From: Stenotrophomonas lactitubi
GTDB lineage: Bacteria; Pseudomonadota; Gammaproteobacteria; Xanthomonadales; Xanthomonadaceae
Assembly (NCBI RefSeq): GCF_002803515.1
Contig: NZ_PHQX01000001.1
Location: 186,001-250,000 of the forward strand
Direction: 5' to 3'
DNA: 64,000 nucleotides
Both the position numbers and the translations under genes were made by a program. Of the stretch, positions 26,223 to 33,424 are shown one piece after another (the first letter of the stretch is position 1; every line of letters begins with the position of its first letter). The notes under the pieces are model-generated. The model ran no database searches. It was not told the origin of the DNA and worked only from the letters and a program-made list of their open reading frames with translations.

Positions 26223-27302
26223 ATGGCCGTGGCGTTGCTGGGGATCAAGGAGACCGCGCCGGGCGAACGACGCGTTGCGCTCACGCCGGAGACGGCGCGC
26301 AAGCTCGGTGCGCTGGGCATCACCGTGTGGTATCAGCCCGGTGCGGGCCAGGCCGCCGGTTTCACCGATGCCGCCTACGACGACGCAGGTGCCCGCGCAT
26401 TCGACGCCGCCCGTTGGGCCGAGATCGACATCCTGCTGTGCGTGCAGGCACCAGCGGCCGAGGTGCTGGCCCAGCTCAAGCCGGGCGCCAGTGTGGTCGG
26501 GCTGCTGACCCCGGCGGCTGACCCGGCGTTGGCCGCATTGGCTTCGGATGACCGCCTGCACCTGTTCCCGCTGCAGCAGTTGCCGCGCACCACGCGCGCG
26601 CAGGCGATGGACGTACTCAGTTCGCAGGCGGGCATGGCCGGCTACAAGGCGGCATTGATCGCTGCCGAACGTGCGCCGCGCTTCTTCCCGATGCTGACCA
26701 CTGCCGCCGGTACCGTGCGTCCAGCCAAGGTGCTGGTGATCGGCGCCGGTGTCGCCGGCCTGCAGGCCATTGCCACCTCGCGCCGCCTGGGTGCGCAGGT
26801 GGAGGGCTTCGACGTGCGCCCGGAAACCCGCGAGCAGATCCAGTCGCTCGGTGCGCGCTTCCTCGATCTCGGGGTAAGCGCGGCGGGCGAGGGCGGGTAC
26901 GCGCGGGCGCTGACCGATGAAGAACGCGCCGAACAGCAGCGGCGCCTGGGCGACCATCTGCGCAGCGTGGACGTGGTGGTCTGCACTGCCGCCGTGCCGG
27001 GACGCCGTGCGCCGACGATCGTCACCGCCGCGATGGTCGAAGGCATGGCAGCGGGCAGCGTGATCGTCGATCTGGCCGCAGAGAGTGGTGGCAACTGCGA
27101 ACTGACCCAGCCCGGCGAATGCATCGAGCACCAGGGCGTGACCATCGACGGCCCGCTGGGCCTGGCCAGCTTGGGTGCGACCCAGGCCAGCGAGATGTAT
27201 GCGCGCAACCTGATGAACTTCGTCGCCCTGTTCGTGCGCGAAGGCCAGCTTGGTTTCGACTGGGAAGACGAGCTGCTGGCGAAGACACGCTGGCAGGCAT
27301 GA
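26223..27302 (+). CDS. pntAA: NAD(P) transhydrogenase subunit alpha, part 1 (PntAA)
   Basis: A 359-residue NAD(H)-binding domain I of the three-subunit type proton-translocating transhydrogenase. The alanine-dehydrogenase-like N-terminus is LLGIKETAPGERRVALTPETARKL. The NAD fold is VLVIGAGVAGLQAIATSRRLGAQVEGFDVRPE and the conserved QVESLGA-like segment is IQSLGARFLDLG. Its partner genes pntAB and pntB start 1.55 kb downstream on the same strand, separated by three minus-strand genes, which is unusual for an operon whose products form one complex. Confidence 0.93.
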   Translation: MAVALLGIKETAPGERRVALTPETARKLGALGITVWYQPGAGQAAGFTDAAYDDAGARAFDAARWAEIDILLCVQAPAAEVLAQLKPGASVVGLLTPAADPALAALASDDRLHLFPLQQLPRTTRAQAMDVLSSQAGMAGYKAALIAAERAPRFFPMLTTAAGTVRPAKVLVIGAGVAGLQAIATSRRLGAQVEGFDVRPETREQIQSLGARFLDLGVSAAGEGGYARALTDEERAEQQRRLGDHLRSVDVVVCTAAVPGRRAPTIVTAAMVEGMAAGSVIVDLAAESGGNCELTQPGECIEHQGVTIDGPLGLASLGATQASEMYARNLMNFVALFVREGQLGFDWEDELLAKTRWQA

Positions 27303-27327
27303 CCCGGCAACGCCGGTTGCCTCTCCG

Positions 27328-27350
27328 GTAGATCCACGCCATGCGTGGAT
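27328..27350. repeat. SMAG/REP palindrome, ATCCACGC subfamily
   Basis: GTAG (27328-27331) followed by ATCCACGCCATGCGTGGAT, in the convergent gap between pntAA and the DUF3106 gene. It may end transcription of pntAA and thereby separate it from pntAB. Confidence 0.85.
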
Positions 27351-27376
27351 GAGGGGCCCCGCGTGCGGATGGCGGG

Positions 27377-27841
27377 TTACCGCGGCTTCGCCGGCGGCGG
27401 ATTGTCGCGCACCCATTCCCTGCGTTCGTCCGCGCTCATCTGTGACCAGCGCTCGCGCATGGCATCGCGCTGGGCCGGGCTGAGGTCACGCATCTGGCCG
27501 AACAGCGCCCGGGCCTGCTCGCGCTGTTCCGGGCTCATGTGTTCGAAGCGGCGCAGGCCGCGGCGGGCCTTGTCGCGCTCTTCCGGGCTCATCGACTGCC
27601 AGCGCTGGCCGTGCGACAGCATGCGCTGGCGCTGCGCGGGATCGGCGCCGTTCCAGCGGTCACGCAGCGGCGCCAGCAGCGCCTCGCGCTGGGCCGGGCC
27701 CAGCTGTTCCCAGTTTGGCAGCGGCGTGGCAGCAGGTGCCGGCCGGGTGGCAGGCACCGGTGCGGAGGCCTGTGCCAGGGCCGACGCAGCCGGCAACAGG
27801 GTCAGGGCGATCAGCAGGGGCAGGGAGGGGTATCGCAACAT
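27377..27841 (-). CDS. DUF3106 family periplasmic protein
   Basis: A 154-residue exported protein: signal peptide MLRYPSLPLLIALTLLPAASALA (cleavage ~23), a Pro/Ala-rich linker, then WEQLGPAQREALLAPLRDRWN and repeated helices of the type MSPEERDKARRGLRRFEHMSPEQREQARALFGQMRDLSPAQRDAM. This heptad-like MSPEQR repeat typifies DUF3106 and recalls periplasmic stress sensors of the Spy/CpxP/RseP type. It lies four bases after the anti-sigma-like gene, so it may sense envelope state for the sigma factor; that is an inference. Confidence 0.75.
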   Translation of the reverse strand: MLRYPSLPLLIALTLLPAASALAQASAPVPATRPAPAATPLPNWEQLGPAQREALLAPLRDRWNGADPAQRQRMLSHGQRWQSMSPEERDKARRGLRRFEHMSPEQREQARALFGQMRDLSPAQRDAMRERWSQMSADERREWVRDNPPPAKPR

Positions 27842-27845
27842 GGGT

Positions 27846-28172
27846 TCACTCCATCGCCAGGTCGTTGTCGCCCAGCCACAGGTACAGATCGGGATTCTCG
27901 TCGTACAGCGCGCCATTGTCTTCTTCTGCGGCCGCGATCGGCGTGGTGGCAGCGCCCTGATGCTCGCCCGGGCCGACGAACTGGACACCGATGCCCAGCG
28001 CGATCACCAGCGAACAGGCGCTGGCCAGCCACCAGCGCCAGCGACCGGCGTGCGCTCTGGCAGCGCTGTGACGGGCACTACGCAGGCGTGCCAGCGTGGC
28101 CGGCGACAGCGCCTGCAACGACTGCGCGTGCAGGCTGCGCAGGGCGTCATCGGAAGGCAGGGGGCGGTTCAC
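27846..28172 (-). CDS. Putative single-pass membrane anti-sigma protein (possibly DUF3619-like)
   Basis: A 108-residue protein starting at GTG 28172, overlapping the sigma factor stop by four bases. The cytoplasmic N-terminal half is helical and basic (LRSLHAQSLQALSPATLARLRSAR), one transmembrane helix follows (WWLASACSLVIALGIGVQFVG, ~47-67), then a short acidic periplasmic tail. The position between an ECF sigma gene and a periplasmic DUF3106 gene is what suggests anti-sigma function. No zinc-binding HxxxCxxC motif is present. Confidence 0.6.
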   Translation of the reverse strand: MNRPLPSDDALRSLHAQSLQALSPATLARLRSARHSAARAHAGRWRWWLASACSLVIALGIGVQFVGPGEHQGAATTPIAAAEEDNGALYDENPDLYLWLGDNDLAME

Positions 28173-28753
28173 AGGTGCATCTCCAGTTGATTCTGCAGCG
28201 CCTGTCGGGCGCGCGCCAGATGGGTCTTTACCGCGCCCTCGCTGCAGCCCATGGCGCGGGCGGTGGTGGCGCCGTCCAGGTCCTGCAGCACGCGCAGGGT
28301 GAAGGCTTCGCGCTGGCGGGCGGGCAGCGCGCGCAGTGCCTGCACCAGCTGCTGGTACTGCTGGCGCTGCTCGTGCGCCTGCGCGGGGTCCGGGCCAGGG
28401 TCGGCCCAGTCGATCTCGCCACCGTCGGCGTCCTGGTTGTCGCGCCAGAACGGCAGGCGGAAGCGGCGGCGGCGCTGCAGGTCGATCACCCGCCGGCGCA
28501 GGATGCTCCAGAACAACGGCGCCCACTCGGCGGCCGGCTTGTCGGCGTAGTCCAGCATGCGCAGCAGCGCATCCTGCACCGCATCCAGCGCGTCATCACG
28601 CTGGCGCAGGCCGGCCTCGGCGAAGCGGAAGGCGCGCGGCCCGACGCTGGCCAGGAACGCTTCCAGCGAGGCCGGAACGGCGTCGGCATCGGTGGTTGAG
28701 GGGACAGGGCTGCTCACCAGCACAGGGTACGGTTCCTCGGCAGGGGTCACCAT
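28169..28753 (-). CDS. ECF-family RNA polymerase sigma factor
   Basis: A 194-residue sigma factor with region 2 (LRQRDDALDAVQDALLRMLDY ... FWSILRRRVIDLQRRRR) and region 4 (ALPARQREAFTLRVLQDLDGATTARAMGCSEGAVKTHLARARQAL, a LuxR-like HTH). Transcribed away from pntAB and followed by the anti-sigma-like and DUF3106 genes. The start is uncertain: ATG 28753 is used, but GTG 28723 has a GAGGA stretch upstream. No autoregulatory promoter motif can be named. Confidence 0.87.
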   Translation of the reverse strand: MVTPAEEPYPVLVSSPVPSTTDADAVPASLEAFLASVGPRAFRFAEAGLRQRDDALDAVQDALLRMLDYADKPAAEWAPLFWSILRRRVIDLQRRRRFRLPFWRDNQDADGGEIDWADPGPDPAQAHEQRQQYQQLVQALRALPARQREAFTLRVLQDLDGATTARAMGCSEGAVKTHLARARQALQNQLEMHL

Positions 28754-28850
28754 CGACAACGCGTGAGCGCGGTTGTGGTTGACCGGAACGCGCGCCGGGT
28801 TCAGCCCGTGGTTATGATGGGGCGACGAAGACAGAGCAGGAGCGTTGCCG

Positions 28851-29171
28851 GTGAGTGACGGGTTCGTGGCGCTGTACATCTTCATGTTGGCCGCGATTGC
28901 CGGCCACGTGATCATTTCCCGGGTCCCGGTGATCCTGCATACCCCGTTGATGTCGGGCTCCAACTTCATCCACGGCATCGTGCTGATCGGCGCGATGGTG
29001 GTGCTGGGGCACGCGCAGACACCGCTGGAGAAAATCCTGGGGTTCCTTGCCGTGGTACTCGGCGCCGGCAACGCAGCCGGCGGCTATGTGGTCACCGCGC
29101 GCATGCTGGAAATGTTCAAGCCGAGCGTGCGCAAGACCGGCAACGATGAACCGAAGGAGCCACAGGCTTGA
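28851..29171 (+). CDS. pntAB: NAD(P) transhydrogenase subunit alpha, part 2 (PntAB)
   Basis: A 106-residue membrane subunit with three hydrophobic helices: FVALYIFMLAAIAGHVIISRVP, SGSNFIHGIVLIGAMVVLGH and KILGFLAVVLGAGNAAGGYVVTARMLEMF. The last contains the typical NAAGGYVVTxRMLxMF ending. GTG 28851 is chosen because AGGAG lies eight bases upstream; a TTG two codons earlier is less likely. It overlaps pntB by four bases. Confidence 0.92.
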   Translation: MSDGFVALYIFMLAAIAGHVIISRVPVILHTPLMSGSNFIHGIVLIGAMVVLGHAQTPLEKILGFLAVVLGAGNAAGGYVVTARMLEMFKPSVRKTGNDEPKEPQA

Positions 29172-30628
29172 ACATCAGCACTGTCGAACTGCTCGATTGG
29201 CTGGTCAAGGCCAGCTACCTGGTTGCCGCCACGTTGTTCCTGCTCGGCCTGCAGCGCATGGCCTCGCCGATGACCGCAAGCAGCGGTATCCGCTGGGCGG
29301 GGCTGGGCATGCTGCTGGCCACGGTGGCGACCTTCTTCCTGCCCGAACTGCACAACGTGCCGCTGATCCTGGTGGCACTGCTGCTGGGTGCCGGCCTGGC
29401 CTGGTGGTCGGCGGGCAAGGTCGCGGTCACCGACATGCCGCAGATGGTCGCGCTGTACAACGGCATGGGCGGTGGCTCGGCGGCGGCCATCGGTGCGGTG
29501 GAACTGCTGCGCTATGCCTTCCTGGCCAACCGCGATACCACCCACTGGAGCGCGCAGGCGCTGGCCGACCTGGCCGCGCGCCAGCCGTCCGGCACGGTGC
29601 TGGTGCTGGCCGTGGTCGGCGCAGCGATCGGTGCGGTGTCGCTGTCCGGCTCGGTGATCGCCTGGGCCAAACTCGATGGCCGACTCGACAAGCGCGTGAC
29701 CTGGCCGGGCCAGCAGGTGATGAACCTGCTGGTGGCGCTGGCCGTAGTGGTGCTGGGCATCATCGCTGCAAGCACGCTCAGCACCTGGGCCATCGTTGCC
29801 TTCTTCGTGCTGGCGCTGGCGCTGGGCGTGTTGATGACGCTGCCGATCGGTGGCGCCGACATGCCCGTGGTGATCTCGCTGTACAACGCGTTCACCGGCC
29901 TGGCGGTGTCCTTCGAAGGCTACGTGCTGGGCAACGAAGCATTGATCATTGCCGGCATGATGGTCGGCGCAGCCGGCATCCTGCTGACCCGGTTGATGGC
30001 CAAGGCGATGAACCGGCCGATCCGCAACGTGCTGTTCTCCAATTTCGGCGGTGGCGCCGGGGGGGAAGTGCAGGCGATTTCCGGTTCGCAGAAGCCCATC
30101 GAAGCGGCCGACGTGGCCGCGATGATGGGCTTTGCCGAACGTGTGGTGATCGTGCCCGGCTATGGCATGGCCGTGGCCCAGGCCCAGCACAAGATCTGGG
30201 AACTGGCGCAGCGGTTGATCACGCGCGGGGTGAAGGTGAAGTTCGCCATCCACCCAGTGGCCGGGCGCATGCCCGGGCACATGAACGTGCTGCTGGCCGA
30301 AGCGGGTGTGCCGTATGACCTGATCGCGGACATGGACGACATCAATCCCGAATTCGCCACCACCGACGTGGTGCTGGTGATCGGCGCCAACGACGTGGTC
30401 AATCCGGTGGCGCGCACCGATCCGGCCAGCCCGATCTACGGCATGCCGGTGCTGGACGTGGTCAACGCGCGCAACGTGGTGGTGATCAAGCGCGGCAAGG
30501 GCACCGGCTTTGCCGGCATCGAGAATGCGCTGTTCTACGCCGACAACACGCGCATGCTGTACGGCGATGGTGCAGAGGCGGCGGCGTCGCTGGTCAGCGA
30601 ACTGAAGGCGCTCGACGGCGGGCATTGA
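29168..30628 (+). CDS. pntB: NAD(P) transhydrogenase subunit beta (PntB)
   Basis: A 486-residue subunit with eight to nine membrane helices followed by the NADP(H)-binding domain III from ~residue 310: VVIVPGYGMAVAQAQHKIWELAQ, VKFAIHPVAGRMPGHMNVLLAEA and DVVLVIGANDVVNPVARTDP. KRGKGTGFAGIENALFY is the NADP-binding lid. The start is TTG in a TTGA overlap with the pntAB stop. It couples hydride transfer from NADH to NADP+ with proton entry. Confidence 0.94.
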   Translation: MNISTVELLDWLVKASYLVAATLFLLGLQRMASPMTASSGIRWAGLGMLLATVATFFLPELHNVPLILVALLLGAGLAWWSAGKVAVTDMPQMVALYNGMGGGSAAAIGAVELLRYAFLANRDTTHWSAQALADLAARQPSGTVLVLAVVGAAIGAVSLSGSVIAWAKLDGRLDKRVTWPGQQVMNLLVALAVVVLGIIAASTLSTWAIVAFFVLALALGVLMTLPIGGADMPVVISLYNAFTGLAVSFEGYVLGNEALIIAGMMVGAAGILLTRLMAKAMNRPIRNVLFSNFGGGAGGEVQAISGSQKPIEAADVAAMMGFAERVVIVPGYGMAVAQAQHKIWELAQRLITRGVKVKFAIHPVAGRMPGHMNVLLAEAGVPYDLIADMDDINPEFATTDVVLVIGANDVVNPVARTDPASPIYGMPVLDVVNARNVVVIKRGKGTGFAGIENALFYADNTRMLYGDGAEAAASLVSELKALDGGH

Positions 30629-30633
30629 GGGTT

Positions 30634-30709
30634 GGGGTCGGATCCCTTTCCGCAGGAAAGGGCTCCGACCCCAGATCCAACCACCCATCCACGCGTGGCG
30701 TGGATCTAC
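30634..30709. repeat. GGGGTCGGATCCC palindrome followed by a SMAG/REP element
   Basis: First, a 39-bp quasi-palindrome (30634-30672) with arms GGGGTCGGATCCCTTTCC and GGAAAGGGCTCCGACCCC. It belongs to the same family as the perfect 41-bp copy at 33066-33106. Second, ATCCACGCGTGGCGTGGAT ending CTAC at 30706-30709. Both lie in the convergent gap after pntB. Confidence 0.8.
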
Positions 30710-30728
30710 CAGGGCATCACCGGCGCGA

Positions 30729-31148
30729 TCAACGCGCCAGCCACGCTCCAATCACAACGGCCACCGCCAGCCACAGCCATTCGACCACGCCATTGGCCAG
30801 GGTGATCAGCGTCCAGGCCAGGTGCGGGCCCATCCGCAGCGAGGCGTCCCACGGGTTCAGGCCCATCGAGCCGCCCATCCAGGCACTGGCGATGGCCCAG
30901 TTCGCGATGGCGGCCACCAGCAGCGTGCCCAGCACCACCAGGGCGATGCGCAGCTTGCCGGGGCCAAGTGTGCCCAGACGCAGCATGAACACCAGTTCCA
31001 GGGCGGTCAGTACCGCCATCCAGCCGACCGGACGGCCGGTGAACAGGGCGATCAGCATCCAGGCGAGGGGGGCGGTGGCCAGCGCCAGCAACAGCATGAA
31101 GGGCCAGAGCCAGGTAACGGTCCTGGCGCGTGCGGCATTGGAGGACAT
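30729..31148 (-). CDS. Small integral membrane protein of unknown function
   Basis: A 139-residue protein with four predicted transmembrane helices (VTWLWPFMLLLALATAPLAWMLIALF; WMAVLTALELVFML; LRIALVVLGTLLVAAIANWAIASAW; LITLANGVVEWLWLAVAVVIGAW). No family motif is recognised. Divergent from sufT. Codon use is like the neighbours. Confidence 0.65.
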   Translation of the reverse strand: MSSNAARARTVTWLWPFMLLLALATAPLAWMLIALFTGRPVGWMAVLTALELVFMLRLGTLGPGKLRIALVVLGTLLVAAIANWAIASAWMGGSMGLNPWDASLRMGPHLAWTLITLANGVVEWLWLAVAVVIGAWLAR

Positions 31149-31269
31149 CGAAGCTCCTGAAGGTCACCCACAGGATACTGTGGTTTGCCGCAGTGCACCG
31201 GCGAGGGCCGGGCGCCTACGTTAGAATGCCGTCTTGCGTGGCTTCGGCCGCAGCCCCATATCGGTCCCC

Positions 31270-31821
31270 ATGTATTCCCGTAGCAGCGAACCTGTCCACT
31301 TCGAACGCGATTGCGAGGCCGTGATGGTCCCGCAGGGCGACACCGTGACCCTGCCCGCCGGCAGCTATGGGTACATCACCCAGGCGTTGGGCGGCAGTTA
31401 TTCGGTGTTCGTCGAGGGCAATCTGTTCCGCATCGCCGGCAAGGATGGCGATGCCATCGGCAAGGAAGCGCCGGCGCCGCTGGAGCTGCCCGACGATGCC
31501 AGCGACGAGCAGGTCGAACAACTGGTGTGGCAGCAGCTGCGCACCTGTTTCGACCCGGAAATTCCGGTGAACATCGTCGAACTGGGCCTGGTCTACGAGG
31601 TCGAGATCAAGCACCTGGACGAAGGGCAGCGCGAGATCGACGTGAAGATGACCCTGACCGCGCCCGCGTGCGGCATGGGCGACATCCTGGTCGACGACGT
31701 GCGCAGCAAGCTTGAAATGATCCCGACGGTGGCCGAGGCCGACGTCGAGCTGGTCTTCGATCCGCCGTGGAACCAGCACATGATGTCCGAGGCTGCGCGC
31801 CTCGAAACCGGCATGCTTTGA
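31270..31821 (+). CDS. sufT: Fe-S cluster assembly factor SufT
   Basis: A 183-residue protein with a C-terminal MIP18/DUF59 domain (residues ~85-175: CFDPEIPVNIVELGLVYEVEI, then MTLTAPACGMGDILVDDVRSKLEMIP). The conserved Cys of LTAPACGMG is characteristic. The N-terminal ~70 residues (SEPVHFERDCEAVMVPQGDTVTLPAG) form the small beta domain specific to SufT. It helps mature Fe-S proteins. No suf operon is adjacent, as in other organisms where sufT stands alone. Confidence 0.88.
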   Translation: MYSRSSEPVHFERDCEAVMVPQGDTVTLPAGSYGYITQALGGSYSVFVEGNLFRIAGKDGDAIGKEAPAPLELPDDASDEQVEQLVWQQLRTCFDPEIPVNIVELGLVYEVEIKHLDEGQREIDVKMTLTAPACGMGDILVDDVRSKLEMIPTVAEADVELVFDPPWNQHMMSEAARLETGML

Positions 31822-31880
31822 CCCACGGCCCGCAGTGACGCGGGCCCGGCATTACCCGCAACCAGAACAGGAAATCTCCG

Positions 31881-32975
31881 GTGTCCCAGTCCATTCCCAG
31901 CTTCGCCGTCACCCGTTCGGACCACCCGCGCAGCGCTGAAGAGCGCGCCCAGATCCTGGAGAAGCCGGGCTTCGGCCTGCACTTCACCGACCACATGGTG
32001 GAAGTGCGCTGGGACAAGGACACCGGCTGGCACAACGCCAACGTGCGTGCCTATGGTCCGCTGCAGCTGGACCCGGCCGCGGCCGTGCTGCACTACGGCC
32101 AGGAGATTTTCGAGGGCATCAAGGCCTACCGCCATGCTGATGGTTCGATCTGGACCTTCCGCCCCGATGCCAACGGCCGTCGCCTGCAGCGTTCGGCGCA
32201 GCGCCTGGCGCTGCCGGAACTGCCGGTGGAGATCTTCGTCGAATCGCTGAAGCAGATGATCGCCGTCGACAGCGCCTGGGTGCCGTCGGCCGATGAGTCG
32301 AGCCTGTATTTCCGTCCGTTCATGATCGGCGATGAAGCCTTCCTTGGCGTGCGCGGTGCACACAAGGCCGGTTACTACGTGATCGCCAGCCCGGCCGGCC
32401 CGTACTTCGCCAAGGGCGTCGCCCCGGTGTCGATCTGGCTGTCCACCGAGTACGCGCGTGCGGCCAAGGGCGGCACCGGTGCGGCCAAGTGCGGTGGCAA
32501 CTATGCCGCGTCGCTGCTGCCGCAGCAGAAGGCGCAGGCACAGGGCTGCTCGCAGGTGCTGTTCCTGGACCCGGTCGAAGGCAAGTATCTGGAAGAACTG
32601 GGCGGCATGAACGTGTTCCTGGTCTACAAGGACGGCACGCTGGTCACGCCGGAACTGTCCGGCAGCATCCTCGAGGGCATCACCCGCGAGAGCATCCTGC
32701 AGCTGGCCCGCGACCGCGGCATGAAGGTCGAAGAGCGCAAGGTCACCATTGACGAGTGGAAGCAGGGCGTGACCTCCGGCGAGATCGCTGAAGTGTTCGC
32801 CTGCGGTACCGCTGCGGTGGTCACCCCGATCGGCCAGCTGAAGGGCGAAGGCTTCTCGGTGGGTGACATCGATGCGCCTGCCGGCGAAGTGACCATGTCG
32901 CTGCGCAAGGAACTGACCGACATCCAGTACGGCCGCCTGCCGGACCGCCACGGTTGGCTGGTCAAGCTGGGTTGA
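31881..32975 (+). CDS. ilvE: Branched-chain amino acid aminotransferase
   Basis: A 364-residue PLP enzyme of fold type IV, long (eukaryote-like) BCAT subtype. YGQEIFEGIKAYRHADGSI is the substrate/PLP entry motif and KCGGNYAASLLPQQKAQAQGCSQVLFLD contains the family's G-G-N-Y-A motif. The PLP lysine is in the ARAAKGGTGAAKCGGNY region, and LEELGGMNVFLVY and ACGTAAVVTPIG complete the site. GTG 31881 is used as start, 13 bases after AGGAAA. It interconverts Leu/Ile/Val and their 2-oxo acids. Confidence 0.93.
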   Translation: MSQSIPSFAVTRSDHPRSAEERAQILEKPGFGLHFTDHMVEVRWDKDTGWHNANVRAYGPLQLDPAAAVLHYGQEIFEGIKAYRHADGSIWTFRPDANGRRLQRSAQRLALPELPVEIFVESLKQMIAVDSAWVPSADESSLYFRPFMIGDEAFLGVRGAHKAGYYVIASPAGPYFAKGVAPVSIWLSTEYARAAKGGTGAAKCGGNYAASLLPQQKAQAQGCSQVLFLDPVEGKYLEELGGMNVFLVYKDGTLVTPELSGSILEGITRESILQLARDRGMKVEERKVTIDEWKQGVTSGEIAEVFACGTAAVVTPIGQLKGEGFSVGDIDAPAGEVTMSLRKELTDIQYGRLPDRHGWLVKLG

Positions 32976-32991
32976 TCGCCTGCATTGAACT

Positions 32992-33015
32992 GTAGAGCCG
33001 AGCCCACGCTCGGCT
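32992..33015. repeat. SMAG/REP palindrome, AGCCGAGC subfamily
   Basis: GTAG followed by AGCCGAGCCCACGCTCGGCT, 17 bases after the ilvE stop. The copies at 35217-35240 and 15489-15512 are the same subfamily. Confidence 0.8.
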
Positions 33016-33025
33016 GCTCCTCCGG

Positions 33026-33057
33026 AAAGCCCGTCCTTGTGACGGGCTTTCTGCGTT
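33026..33057 (+). terminator. Intrinsic terminator of ilvE
   Basis: A perfect 10-bp stem AAAGCCCGTC / GACGGGCTTT with a CTTGT loop, followed by a T/G-rich tail. It directly follows a SMAG palindrome, so the two together end ilvE transcription. Confidence 0.75.
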
Positions 33058-33065
33058 GTGAGCCT

Positions 33066-33106
33066 GGGGTCAGATCCCTTTTCCGCAGGAAAAGGGATCT
33101 GACCCC
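33066..33106. repeat. Perfect 41-bp palindrome (GGGGTCAGATCCC family)
   Basis: Arms GGGGTCAGATCCCTTTTCC and GGAAAAGGGATCTGACCCC around GCA: every base pairs. It is distinct from SMAG, since there is no GTAG end. The remaining ~320 bp to the protease gene (33107-33424) have no ORF and show no motif I can assign; they should hold the protease promoter. Confidence 0.85.
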
Positions 33107-33424
33107 GAATCTACCGACGCCGATGTCAGCAAAGACATGATGAGACAGGACATTGCGCAGTCAGGTCTGTGCAGGTGACGCGAAAGTTCCTTCACCTTCA
33201 CAAACCCTCGACCCGGAAAGTCTCAGATCCAACATTTCATCTTGCTGAAAAGACGCTGAAAATCTTGTGGTGTCCGGTTTGAGCCACTAGCGTCATCAAC
33301 ACAGCGGATGGTCAGGGGAATCCGCTGGCTCGCCGGACCCGAACCTCGCCATTGCAAGCCAGCCCACGGTTCAGGCCGGTGCTTCTGCCGATTCCGGCAT
33401 TCCTACCATTAGAAGGGAAATCCG

